Below are positions 52,775-61,903 of a DNA stretch of 64,000 nt, piece after piece. Position 1 is the stretch's first letter, and each line of letters begins with the position of its first letter. The notes under the pieces were generated by a model. The model made no database searches. It was given only the letters and a program-made list of their open reading frames with translations, and had not been told where the DNA came from. This DNA is from Maricaulis salignorans (lineage in GTDB: Bacteria > Pseudomonadota > Alphaproteobacteria > Caulobacterales > Aquidulcibacteraceae). Location: the NCBI GenBank assembly GCA_945891505.1, contig CAMDDL010000010.1, positions 1 through 64,000 on the forward strand. The letters run 5' to 3'. Position numbers and translations under genes: made by a program.

Positions 52775-54088
52775 CAAGATTTGCGGCCATTGCGCCACAA
52801 AGCGCGCAGCATCTTCGGCGGTGAGGCGGACCTTCAGATGGGTAAAGCCCTGCTCGTCGGTCTCTTCATGTCGAACGGCACCTTTTCGGAACAACCAAGC
52901 CCGGGCCGCACCTTGATCGGGGCCAATCACCAAATCTACCGGCCGGGCATCAAGCGCCAATTCGGAGTCAATCAAAGCAAAGAGGTCCTTGACCCCTTCC
53001 CCTGTCAAAGCTGACACACATAGGCCCTGCGCCGTGCCATCCAGACCAGACGCAGCGGCACGTGCCCGAACAAAAGCGGCCCCATCCTCATCGAGAGCGT
53101 CAATTTTGTTCCACGCTTCGATCAACGGCGGACGGCTTTCATGCTCTGACAACACGCGATCCAACACCAGCTCCACGTCGCGGCGCTGATTATCGCTTTC
53201 CGCGTGCGCAATATCGCGCACATGCACCAGAAGGTCGGCTTGAGCGACCTCTTCCAAGGTTGCCCGGAAGGCAGCGACCAATTCTGTCGGCAGGTCTGTG
53301 ATGAAGCCCACGGTATCCGATAAGATCACATCGCGACCCGTCGGGGTCCGTACGGCGCGCAAGGTGGTGTCCAAGGTCGCAAAGGGCATGTCTTTGGCCA
53401 ACACGTCGGCCGAGGCAGCGCGATTGAACAAGGTCGACTTTCCGGCATTTGTATAGCCAACCAAGGCGATGACCGGATAGGGCACGCGTTTCCTGCTGGC
53501 CCTCTGCAAGGTGCGGGTCCGCTTAACTTCTTCTAGCTCTTTTTTTAGTTTGAGGATTTTGTCCGCGATCATGCGGCGATCAAGCTCGATTTGCCGTTCA
53601 CCGGGGCCGCCAGTCTTGCCGGTGCCACCGCGCTGGCGCTCCAAGTGGGTCCAGGTTTTGACCAAGCGCGACTTCTCATAGCTGAGGCGCGCCAATTCGA
53701 CCTGCAGACGGCCTTCGCGTGTTCTTGCACGGCGGGCAAAGATTTCAAGGATTAGCCCGGTCCGGTCGACGACTTTGACCTGAAGCTCTTTTTCCAGATT
53801 GCGCTGCTGTACGGGCGACATCTGATCATCGAGGATCAAAACCTCGACTTTCAGCTCTTCACAATGTGCTTTAAGTTCTTCAATCTTGCCGGTCCCGAAA
53901 TAGGCACCGGGTCGGACCTGACGCAAGGGTTCAAGTCGCGCGTCGGCGACTTCGAGGTCAAGCGCTTCAGCAAGGCCACAGGCCTCGATCAGCCGCAATT
54001 CAGGGTCACGACTGGCAGAAGCGTCGCTTCGTAACGGGTGGATGACCAAGGCCCGCTGCACGGGCGCCTGACGATCGATCAAATGCAA
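52712..54088 (-). CDS. hflX: GTPase HflX
   Basis: A ribosome-associated GTPase that can split stalled ribosomes. The 458-residue protein has the HflX N-terminal domain with the glycine-rich GGTGKTGGPGERQIELDRR, then the G domain: ALVGYTNAGKSTLFNRAAS, ILSDTVGFITDLPTELVAAF and IEAWNKIDALD. The start is a TTG (54088 or 54082); AGGA lies just upstream and no ATG or GTG fits. The hfq-hflX order is classical. The 3' end overlaps mazG by 63 bases. Confidence 0.93.
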   Translation of the reverse strand: MHLIDRQAPVQRALVIHPLRSDASASRDPELRLIEACGLAEALDLEVADARLEPLRQVRPGAYFGTGKIEELKAHCEELKVEVLILDDQMSPVQQRNLEKELQVKVVDRTGLILEIFARRARTREGRLQVELARLSYEKSRLVKTWTHLERQRGGTGKTGGPGERQIELDRRMIADKILKLKKELEEVKRTRTLQRASRKRVPYPVIALVGYTNAGKSTLFNRAASADVLAKDMPFATLDTTLRAVRTPTGRDVILSDTVGFITDLPTELVAAFRATLEEVAQADLLVHVRDIAHAESDNQRRDVELVLDRVLSEHESRPPLIEAWNKIDALDEDGAAFVRARAAASGLDGTAQGLCVSALTGEGVKDLFALIDSELALDARPVDLVIGPDQGAARAWLFRKGAVRHEETDEQGFTHLKVRLTAEDAARFVAQWPQILSEVPFVALGEVPEPVHFLEA

Positions 54089-54170
54089 TTATCCTAGCTC
54101 TATTGCGCGCCTACAGACCATCTGTAGCGGCGACAGCATGAGCCTGAAGACGTTCAATGACAAGAAAGAC

Positions 54171-54419
54171 TTAGTCGAGGTCCGCAGGATCGCCCTCAAA
54201 CATCTGGACCGGCGCGCCGGGCATGATGGTCGAGATGGCATGCTTATAAACCAATTGGACCTGACCGTCGCGGCGCAACAACACACAAAAATTGTCAAAC
54301 CAAGTGACCACGCCTTGCAGTTTCACGCCATTCACTAAAAATATCGTCAATGGCGTGCGGGATTTGCGGACTGCGTTTAAAAATGTGTCCTGAAGATTCT
54401 GTTTTTTGTCGGCAGACAT
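54171..54419 (-). CDS. hfq: RNA chaperone Hfq
   Basis: The Sm-like hexameric protein that pairs small RNAs with mRNAs. The 82-residue protein has both Sm motifs: [55 protein letters not shown], and a short C-terminal tail. The ATG at 54419 is preceded by AGGG. It is followed by hflX 82 bases later. Confidence 0.97.
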   Translation of the reverse strand: MSADKKQNLQDTFLNAVRKSRTPLTIFLVNGVKLQGVVTWFDNFCVLLRRDGQVQLVYKHAISTIMPGAPVQMFEGDPADLD

Positions 54420-54513
54420 TGTTAGCCCTGTCTTTTCTTGGGTGACGCACCTCGTCACCTGAGTCTCTCATTAGGCAGTCCTTCTCTGAAATTTCAATCC
54501 AGAAGGGTGCTGA

Positions 54514-55377
54514 CTAAGGCTTTTTTACTGATGTTTGTTGAGAAAGATAGGTTTCCCGCAGTTTCCCTGCAATTGGGCCAGGTGTGCCATCGCCGATTTT
54601 GTGGCCGTCCAGCCCAATCACCGGGGTCACAAAGCTGGTAGCCGAAGTAATGAAGGCTTCTTGCGCAGATAATGCCTCATCTGGGGAAAAGGCTTTTTCT
54701 TCAAAGGCAAAGCCTAGTTCTTGCGCAGTCTTGATGATCGTGTCGCGCGTAATCCCACGCAAAATGGCGTGGGTTGCAGGACGCGTTCGTAACACACCCT
54801 TAGAATCAACGATCCAAGCGTTCTGCGCAGTACCTTCAGTAACCATGCCTTCAGAATCAACAAACCAAGCATCGGCGAAGCCCGCTTCTAGGGCGGCTTG
54901 TTTAGCCAGAACATTGGGCAGGAGATTGACGGTTTTGATATCCACCCTGCCCCAGCGATTGTCTGGGCAGGTTTGAACCTGAATTCCTTTGGCCGCGCGC
55001 GCATCCGCTTGGACCATGTTCATAGGCCGTGCCGTCAAGATAATGCTCGGACGCGAATGGGCAGGAAATGGATGATCCCGACGTGCCACGCCACGGGAAA
55101 CCTGCAAATAAACCAAGCCATCCTTCAGCTTATTTCGCGCCATCAGTTCCCGTACGATCACCATCAGACTGGCATTGCCCATAGGTGCCTTGATTTGTAA
55201 GGCCGCGAGAGAACGTGCGAGCCGTGCGAGATGGCCTTCTGAATCAAACAAGATGCCGTTACGAACCGCCCAGACTTCATAGACGGCATCGCCAAATTGC
55301 AAACCGCGATCTTCAACATGGATCGAGGCTTCCCCGTGGCGCACAAATTGGCCGTCGACATAGGCAATTCTTGGCAC
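54514..55377 (-). CDS. dat: D-amino-acid transaminase (fold-type IV PLP enzyme)
   Basis: Interconverts D-alanine, D-glutamate and their keto acids, for peptidoglycan precursors. The 287-residue protein has IHVEDRGLQFGDAVYEVWAV, the PLP lysine in RVDIKTVNLLPNVLAKQAAL, EGMVTEGTAQNAWIV and ITSATSFVTPVIGLDG. It starts with GTG after GGAGGG, two bases after the ntrX stop. A branched-chain transaminase or aminodeoxychorismate lyase role is possible, but the position between ntrX and hfq is the standard site of dat in alphaproteobacteria. Confidence 0.88.
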   Translation of the reverse strand: MPRIAYVDGQFVRHGEASIHVEDRGLQFGDAVYEVWAVRNGILFDSEGHLARLARSLAALQIKAPMGNASLMVIVRELMARNKLKDGLVYLQVSRGVARRDHPFPAHSRPSIILTARPMNMVQADARAAKGIQVQTCPDNRWGRVDIKTVNLLPNVLAKQAALEAGFADAWFVDSEGMVTEGTAQNAWIVDSKGVLRTRPATHAILRGITRDTIIKTAQELGFAFEEKAFSPDEALSAQEAFITSATSFVTPVIGLDGHKIGDGTPGPIAGKLRETYLSQQTSVKKP

Positions 55378-55379
55378 TT

Positions 55380-56771
55380 TTAACCCTCCAGATCAAAGCC
55401 GCGGGTACCTTCAACACCGAGGCTTTTCAGTTTGCGGTGCAAAGCCGACCGTTCCATCCCAATGAATGACGCGGTTCGCGAGATATTGCCACCAAAGCGC
55501 GTGATTTGAGCTGCCAGATATTCCCGCTCAAACAATTCGCGTGCTTCGCGCAGCGGCAGGGATACCAATTGATGCAAGCCTGTCCGGTCTGCCAATTCGC
55601 CCACGCCGACGCCGTCTAGCGCCAGAGCGGCCGCATCGATCGGCTCACTTGAATCGCCAGAAGCCAAGATCAGCATGCGTTCCACCAAATTCCGCAATTC
55701 GCGGACATTGCCCGGCCAGCTCGCTGCCTGCATGGCCGCCAATGCTTCGGGTCCAAATTGGCGCTGGGCCACGCCATTGGCTTCGGCGACACGTTTAGAG
55801 AAGTGCTCTACTAAGCGGGGCACATCATCGCGCCGTTCTGCCAAGGCGGGCGAGCGGATGGGTACAACATTGAGGCGGTGGTAGAGGTCTTCGCGGAAGC
55901 GACCCAAGCTAATAGCTTCTCGTAAATCCCGCGCAGTCGAGGAAATCACCCGCACATTGACCGACACATCGCTACTGCCGCCTAAGCGACGGAATCGTTG
56001 CTCTACCAATACGCGAAGGATCTTGGACTGCGTTTCCATCGGCATTTCGGCGATTTCGTCGAGCAATAGGGTGCCGTTATGGGCGTGCTCAAACACCCCG
56101 ATCTTGGTGGGGCGCCCCTCGCTGGTTTCTTCGCCGAATAGTTCGGACTCCATGCGTTCAGGCGCGATGGCGGCTGCCGAGATGACGACGAACGGACCGT
56201 CAGCGCGCTGAGAGCCAGCATGCAAGGCCCTCGCGATTACTTCCTTGCCAGAGCCAGACGGGCCCGTGATCAAGACGCGACTGTTCATCGGTGCGATTTT
56301 CTCGATGGCAGAGCGCAGCTGAAGCATGACCGTACTTTCGCCGATCAACTCATCACCGGCCACAGCGCGGGCGCGCAGCGCCATGTTTTCGCGCCGCAAA
56401 CGTGCGCTTTCGAGCGCGCGGCTGATAATCAAGATTAATCGGTCGGACTTGAATGGCTTCTCAATAAAGTCAAACGCCCCACGTTTGAGCGCGCTGACAG
56501 CGGTTTCGATCGTGCCATGACCAGAGATCAGAACGATTGGGATGGTTGGGTCTATGCCTTGTACGACTGACAGGATTTCTAGCCCGTCGAGACGGCTGCC
56601 CTGCAACCAAACGTCCAAGACAACCAGATCAGGGCGCCGGGTACGAAACGCATCTAACGCGCCGTCTGAGTCAGCGGCATAGCGAACGACATAGCCTTCG
56701 TCTTCTAAAATGCCGCCAACCAAATCACGAATATCGGCTTCATCGTCAACGATTAGAATTTCAGCTGCCAT
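55380..56771 (-). CDS. ntrX: Response regulator NtrX
   Basis: Response regulator partnered with the NtrY sensor. The 463-residue protein has a receiver domain with D53 (VVLDVWLQGSRL), an AAA+ domain (Walker A ITGPSGSGKEVIARALH, Walker B LLLDEI) and a C-terminal Fis-type helix-turn-helix (ISRTASFIGMERSALHRKL). The GAFTGA loop used by sigma-54 activators is absent; EETSEGRPTKIGVFEHA stands in its place, as in other NtrX proteins. The start overlaps the end of ntrY by 11 bases. Confidence 0.94.
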   Translation of the reverse strand: MAAEILIVDDEADIRDLVGGILEDEGYVVRYAADSDGALDAFRTRRPDLVVLDVWLQGSRLDGLEILSVVQGIDPTIPIVLISGHGTIETAVSALKRGAFDFIEKPFKSDRLILIISRALESARLRRENMALRARAVAGDELIGESTVMLQLRSAIEKIAPMNSRVLITGPSGSGKEVIARALHAGSQRADGPFVVISAAAIAPERMESELFGEETSEGRPTKIGVFEHAHNGTLLLDEIAEMPMETQSKILRVLVEQRFRRLGGSSDVSVNVRVISSTARDLREAISLGRFREDLYHRLNVVPIRSPALAERRDDVPRLVEHFSKRVAEANGVAQRQFGPEALAAMQAASWPGNVRELRNLVERMLILASGDSSEPIDAAALALDGVGVGELADRTGLHQLVSLPLREARELFEREYLAAQITRFGGNISRTASFIGMERSALHRKLKSLGVEGTRGFDLEG

Positions 56772-59031
56772 GGGGAGACTCCGAGCTTACGCGCTCTTGT
56801 TGGGATGTGTTTAGGTCGGGGGTGTTTGTGGCGGTGTCGGCCATATGCACAGGCAGGTTCATCAAAACCCGAGCGCCGTTCTGGCCGTCAGTTCGGTCGG
56901 CAAGTTCGAGTTTGCCGCCATGTTCTTCCATCACACGCGAGACGATGGCGAGGCCTAGCCCCGTCCCTTTGGCGCGGGTGGTCATGTAGGGCTCCAGCAG
57001 TCGCCGACGATCATGGACCGGGAAGCCAATGCCATTATCGACCACTTCGATCCAAGCCATCTTTTCATTGAGGTAAAGGCTGACTTCAATTTGACCCGCG
57101 ATATCGGTTTCCTCGCGCGCCCGACGGGTCGCAATCCCCTCACCCGCATTCTTCAAAATATTGGCAAACGCTTGAATCAACAGGCGGGTGTCCATCGAAA
57201 CAAGGACAGGTTCGGGTGGCAGGGTGCTGGAGACTTCGATGTCAGGGCTGGCGATCCGTTGGGCAAAGACAGCCTGGCGCAAGGCTTCGCTCAAATCATC
57301 GACCGCAAATTTGGGTGAAGGCATGCGCGCATAGCTAGAGAACTCATCCACCATGCGTCCAATGTCGGTCACTTGCCGCACGATCGTGTCGGTCATGCGG
57401 ATGAACACATCGCGATCCTTGGTGATCACGTCAGCATATTTGCGCTTTAGGCGCTCTGCGGACAATTGGATCGGGGTCAATGGGTTCTTGATCTCATGCG
57501 CAATCCGGCGCGCCACATCTTTCCAAGCCGCTTGGCGTTGGGCCGCCAAAAGGCCCGAAACATCGTCGAACGTCACCACCAAATCATCGCCCGCAAATGC
57601 CGCGCGGACGTCAAACAACAACGTCTCTGCCCCCACCAGTCGTTCGGCCTGGCCTTGTGCGGGATGAAGCGGGCGAGCGCTGCCGACAATGGCCATGAAC
57701 TCTGGCGCAATCACCGAGAAGTCACGGCCCTCAAGGCGATCATCATGGGTCTGAAGAAGTCGACCTGCAGACCCATTGGCGGCGCGGACACAATTGGTTC
57801 CGTCCAAACTGACAACACCAGCCGAAACGCCTTCCAATACCGCGCCGATAAAGACAGATCGGGTTTCGGCGTATTCCGCAGCCTCTTCCAAAGCGCGGCG
57901 CTGGAACTGCAGCTCGCCCGTCATTTTGTTGAACGTAGTTGCCAAGGCGGAGATTTCATCCCCACCCCCAACTTGGGCGACGCGGGCACTCATATCCCCG
58001 CCCCGCACACGTTCAGCCGCATCGGCCAATAGGCCGATCGGCGCACTGATCCGACCAGCAGACACCAGTCCCAACCAGACAGACCCGATCAGCACCAAAA
58101 GCACGATCTCAAGATAAGCTAGCGCGAACAAAAGGCGCAGCAGGCCTTGGCGCTCTTCAATGACCTGATAGGCGTAAACTGCGGCCTTGGCTTTCTCAAA
58201 CAAAGCAAGCTGCCCGGGCTCTGGCAGTCTGACGACGGCCAAATAGGAGTTTGAAAAGGCGTCAAGGCGGTAAAGTGCGCGCACCACAGCCGAGGGGTCG
58301 ATATTGATTGAGACATCGCCGGCCTGCGCGGTGGCAAAGTCGCCAGCATCAGGCATAATGAATTCAGGAACCCCTTGCGGGCGCTGCGCTTGCGCTAGCT
58401 TGGTGCCTTGGGCGTTCAAAACGTAAGCAGCCACAAAACCACGACGGTCGGCCTGTAGCGCCAGATAGTCCCGATAAGCCTGCGGGTCGGCTTTGAGCTG
58501 GATAGCTGAAGCATTCAGATCGACGGCCATGGCCGAGATGTCGATTTTGGTCGTTTCTGCGGTTTTATCGACGGATTGGTTGCCCAATATCCGGGTGGCT
58601 TGAACGGCCTCACGCACTTGCTCGGAAAACCACGCCTGAACACCTTGGCCGATGGTCAACGCGGAAAACAAAGCGATCAGGATCACCGGGATAACGCCAT
58701 TGGCGGCAAACAACATCACAAAGCGCAAATGCAGGCGCGCGCCGGTCTGTGCCTTTTTGCCTGCATTGCGCAGCGCTAAAACACGGCTGCCAACCCGCAC
58801 CGACAGATATGCGATCAGGAGACCGCTAATAATCAAAAGCGCTAAAATCCAAGAGCTTGCAGGGCCAACAATATCGCCGCCTGAAACCGCAAACAATAGA
58901 CCGATAAAGGTCAGAATGATTGCAGCGACATAGGCTCCCATATCTGTAACGGAGATATGGGCAGCATCGGAGAAAGCCGGGCTGCGGGCGCTAACTGGGC
59001 TGGATTGAGAGACCGACTGCTGTGAACTCAT
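56761..59031 (-). CDS. ntrY: Sensor histidine kinase NtrY
   Basis: A membrane histidine kinase. The 756-residue protein has an N-terminal region with several membrane helices, a periplasmic loop, HAMP (LIGSVWLGLVSAGRISAPIG then LLADAAERVRGGDMSARVAQ), PAS, HisKA with the phospho-His in ARRIAHEIKNPLTPIQLSAE, and a HATPase domain (VDNGIGFPVHDRRRLLEPYM, TTRAKGTGLGLAIVSRVMEE). ATG at 59031 follows AGGG; an earlier TTG is possible. It is between ntrC and ntrX. Confidence 0.94.
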   Translation of the reverse strand: MSSQQSVSQSSPVSARSPAFSDAAHISVTDMGAYVAAIILTFIGLLFAVSGGDIVGPASSWILALLIISGLLIAYLSVRVGSRVLALRNAGKKAQTGARLHLRFVMLFAANGVIPVILIALFSALTIGQGVQAWFSEQVREAVQATRILGNQSVDKTAETTKIDISAMAVDLNASAIQLKADPQAYRDYLALQADRRGFVAAYVLNAQGTKLAQAQRPQGVPEFIMPDAGDFATAQAGDVSINIDPSAVVRALYRLDAFSNSYLAVVRLPEPGQLALFEKAKAAVYAYQVIEERQGLLRLLFALAYLEIVLLVLIGSVWLGLVSAGRISAPIGLLADAAERVRGGDMSARVAQVGGGDEISALATTFNKMTGELQFQRRALEEAAEYAETRSVFIGAVLEGVSAGVVSLDGTNCVRAANGSAGRLLQTHDDRLEGRDFSVIAPEFMAIVGSARPLHPAQGQAERLVGAETLLFDVRAAFAGDDLVVTFDDVSGLLAAQRQAAWKDVARRIAHEIKNPLTPIQLSAERLKRKYADVITKDRDVFIRMTDTIVRQVTDIGRMVDEFSSYARMPSPKFAVDDLSEALRQAVFAQRIASPDIEVSSTLPPEPVLVSMDTRLLIQAFANILKNAGEGIATRRAREETDIAGQIEVSLYLNEKMAWIEVVDNGIGFPVHDRRRLLEPYMTTRAKGTGLGLAIVSRVMEEHGGKLELADRTDGQNGARVLMNLPVHMADTATNTPDLNTSQQERVSSESPHGS

Positions 59032-59080
59032 GTGCCCTGAAAAGCACAATTGTGTCCAAAACGCAACAGTCTAACCTGTG

Positions 59081-60496
59081 TTAGGCTTTGCCGCGCCCCA
59101 CATCAATGTCCAACAAGGCCAAGCGCTTGCGCAATGTGTTCCGGTTTAGACCCAATATATCCGCTGCCTTGATCTGGTTACCGCGCGTTTCACGCAGGGT
59201 TAGCTCAAACAAAGGTCTTTCAACGGCGGCAATCACACTTTCGTGCAAGTCAGTCATCGACTTGCCTGTCGCAGAGGCTTGCGCGATCAATTTTGAGATC
59301 GCCGTTCGAGCCACAGTTTCTAGGTCATCATCTTGACCCACATGACCAGTCACGATCGGCTGGCTCCGCTCTCTAAACAGCTCACGCCGGATCGTGTCGG
59401 CACCGATCACCGGGTCTGGGCTTAGGGCTGCGATACGCCGCATGACATTTTCAAGCTCGCGCACATTGCCGGGCCATGACCACGTTTCGAGTTCTTCAGC
59501 ACCCGACTTATCGAGCGCCTTCTCCCCTAACCCGTCCTTTGTTGCGCGCGCCAAGAATGCCCGCGCCAAGTCTGGTACATCGCTCATGCGTTCGCGCAAA
59601 GGCGGCACGGTAATGGTTACCACGTTCAGGCGGTAATAGAGGTCTTCCCGGAAGCTGCCATTCATGACGAGGCCTTTGAGGTCTCGGTCACTTGCCGCCA
59701 CCAGTCTAACATCGCCCATGGCAGACTTTGGCCCACTGGTATCGGCCAAAATGCGCGCAAGTCTTGCTTGAGTGGGCATAGGCGTATCGGCAAGACCATC
59801 TAAGAATAAGGTCCCGCCAGCGGCTTCGGCAAACAGGCCAACGCCATTATGGCCTTCGATTGCTTGGTCAAGACTGCGCGGGTCTAAGGCCGCCAAGCTT
59901 AAGGTCACAAAGGGCCCGGACTTGCGCCGGCCATATTCATGCAGGACACGCGCGACCAGCTTTTTGCCAACGCCAGACTCACCCTCGATCAATACCGTCA
60001 GATCAAAGCCTGCCGCGCGCGACAGCGTCCGATAGACTTCTTGCATCGGCAAAGACCGACCAATCAGCGGCAGACGTTCTTCCTTTTCCGCTTTGCGTTG
60101 CTGGTTAGAGGCGTTGAAATCCTTCTTTCCCTCTAAAGCCCGCCGCACCAAGCCAACCATGACATCGAGGTCAAACGGCTTAGGTAGATATTCATAGGCC
60201 CCATGTTCGGCAGCAGACACAGCGGTCAAAAGCGTGTTCTGCGCACTCATGACGATAATGGGTAGCTTGGGACGCTCCATCCGCATGCGAGGCAAATAGT
60301 CGAACAAATTGCCATCGGGCATCATCACATCGGTAAGGACCAAATCGCCCTCACCTTCCTTGATCCACTTCCATAAGGTTGCGGCATTTCCTGTCGCGCG
60401 GACCTGATAGCCTTCGCGTGCAAGAGCCTGCGACAACACCAAGCGGATTGATGCATCATCATCAGCAATCAAAACATTACGCCCAGCAACACTCAT
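59081..60496 (-). CDS. ntrC: Nitrogen response regulator NtrC, without a GAFTGA loop
   Basis: Response regulator of nitrogen assimilation, partnered with NtrB. The 471-residue protein has a receiver domain with D56 (LVLTDVMMPDG), an AAA+ domain with Walker A (IEGESGVGKKLVARVLHEYG), and a C-terminal Fis-type helix-turn-helix (QIKAADILGLNRNTLRKRL). The sigma-54 contact loop GAFTGA is missing (IEGHNGVGLFAEAAGGTLFL in the region), and Walker B reads LFLDG rather than LFLDE, with the catalytic Glu replaced by Gly234. Caulobacter NtrC also lacks GAFTGA. It probably acts as a sigma-54-independent DNA-binding regulator. Confidence 0.93.
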   Translation of the reverse strand: MSVAGRNVLIADDDASIRLVLSQALAREGYQVRATGNAATLWKWIKEGEGDLVLTDVMMPDGNLFDYLPRMRMERPKLPIIVMSAQNTLLTAVSAAEHGAYEYLPKPFDLDVMVGLVRRALEGKKDFNASNQQRKAEKEERLPLIGRSLPMQEVYRTLSRAAGFDLTVLIEGESGVGKKLVARVLHEYGRRKSGPFVTLSLAALDPRSLDQAIEGHNGVGLFAEAAGGTLFLDGLADTPMPTQARLARILADTSGPKSAMGDVRLVAASDRDLKGLVMNGSFREDLYYRLNVVTITVPPLRERMSDVPDLARAFLARATKDGLGEKALDKSGAEELETWSWPGNVRELENVMRRIAALSPDPVIGADTIRRELFRERSQPIVTGHVGQDDDLETVARTAISKLIAQASATGKSMTDLHESVIAAVERPLFELTLRETRGNQIKAADILGLNRNTLRKRLALLDIDVGRGKA

Positions 60497-60505
60497 GTTT
60501 AAGTC

Positions 60506-61672
60506 CTAATTCTTTCGACTGGTTTGTGGACCAGTTCGTTGGTGGGAGAGTGGCAAACGAACACGGAAGACTGTCCGTCCGGGCTCAGACTCAAAATCGA
60601 CGACTCCGCCATGTGCATTCACAATCTTTTGCACCAGGGGTAGACCCAAGCCGCCACTGGCGGGCTTGGTGGAGACGAAGGGCTCAAACAAACAATCTTT
60701 CACATCTTCGGCAACGCCACGGCCATTGTCGTAGAAAGCGATTTCCAATGGCAAGTCGCGGGCTTCACCCGACGGCGTGCGCATCCTCACACCATGACGA
60801 TAAGCCGTCGCCAAAATGATTTCTGCGCCCTCTGGCCGACTTTGCGCTGCCTCGGCGGCATTTTTGGCGAGGTTCAAGAACACTTGGATCAACTGGTCTT
60901 CATCGCCTAGCGCATCAGGCAAGGACGGATCGAAGCGACGCTTAACATTGATTTCGCGGGCAAAACCATTCTCAGCCAAACTGGCAACACGCTCTAGCGA
61001 TGCGTGCACATTGACAGGTGCAAACTCAATCGGGGGATCGGCACCAAAGCTCTCCATCCGATCGATCAACCGCCGTACCCGGTCGGTCTCTTCCACGATC
61101 AAATTGACCAACTCAAGCTCAGCTGGGTTTGCGTCACGCACCAGAAGCTGGGCTGCACCGCGTATGCCCGCCAAAGGATTTTTCACCTCATGGGCCAAGG
61201 TTCTGCCCAAGGCTGCCATAGACCGCGCACCTGCCATATCCTGCATGCGCTCAGAAAGATCACGGCCCCGGCCCTTGGGGCGAACCACTAAAGCGATAAA
61301 GCCGCCGTCTTCGCTGGGTGAAGCGGTGATGTCGCATGAAAAATCGCCAAAGCTCGGGCCGCGCAAGGTCATGTCGCGACCGCTAACGGGGGATCCAGTG
61401 GTGCGTGCCCGCTCGATCAAGTCATGAATGGGGCTATCTTCACTGAACAGCCCCATGATGCCATTGGCCTTGATGCTACGAATGGACTTTAGAAAAATGT
61501 CCTGCGCTGCTCCATTAGCCAAGATGATCTGTCCGCCGCCTTCAACGCCTAAAGCTGGCAGGGGCAAAGCTTCCAGAAATGCAGCCGCAATCTGCCCCTC
61601 TCGGTCGGTCGGCAGACCGGGGACATAATCAACCGATAGGGAGGAGTTTTTCAGGCGATCCAAAACAGGCAT
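60506..61672 (-). CDS. ntrB: Nitrogen sensor histidine kinase NtrB
   Basis: A soluble kinase and phosphatase for NtrC, controlled by PII. The 388-residue protein has an N-terminal PAS domain (LPALGVEGGGQIILANGAAQ), HisKA with the phospho-His H161 in LGRTLAHEVKNPLAGIRGAA, and HATPase motifs (FLNLAKNAAEAAQ, AFYDNGRGVAEDVKD, PASGGLGLPLVQKIVNAHGG). It begins the run ntrB-ntrC-ntrY-ntrX. In many relatives dusB lies just upstream; here ispDF is divergent. Confidence 0.95.
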   Translation of the reverse strand: MPVLDRLKNSSLSVDYVPGLPTDREGQIAAAFLEALPLPALGVEGGGQIILANGAAQDIFLKSIRSIKANGIMGLFSEDSPIHDLIERARTTGSPVSGRDMTLRGPSFGDFSCDITASPSEDGGFIALVVRPKGRGRDLSERMQDMAGARSMAALGRTLAHEVKNPLAGIRGAAQLLVRDANPAELELVNLIVEETDRVRRLIDRMESFGADPPIEFAPVNVHASLERVASLAENGFAREINVKRRFDPSLPDALGDEDQLIQVFLNLAKNAAEAAQSRPEGAEIILATAYRHGVRMRTPSGEARDLPLEIAFYDNGRGVAEDVKDCLFEPFVSTKPASGGLGLPLVQKIVNAHGGVVDFESEPGRTVFRVRLPLSHQRTGPQTSRKN

Positions 61673-61903
61673 TTCCAGTTGGTTAGACCATGATGCTTAC
61701 ATAAATGGCAGACTACGTCAAAACAGCAGCTCACATAACGCTGATTGCAATATATTTAATCAGAATCCCCCTAATTTTTGCTCTTTTCAAGTCGAGCGAC
61801 AGAGGTCATCCGCGCTGTGGTCAAATCTGAGAGTGTCGCCCAGTTCTCGCCATTGCGGGTAAAGCCGCTGGAGTGTCGGCCTCAAACTGGCTAAGGTTGC
61901 CAC
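61673..61903. promoter_or_regulatory. Divergent promoter region between ntrB and ispDF
   Basis: 231 bases, AT-rich toward the ntrB side, with no gene. A short inverted repeat CTGATT (61741-61746) / AATCAG (61758-61763) surrounds a TA-rich centre and could be part of a promoter or operator. No sigma-54 promoter was recognised. Confidence 0.45.
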
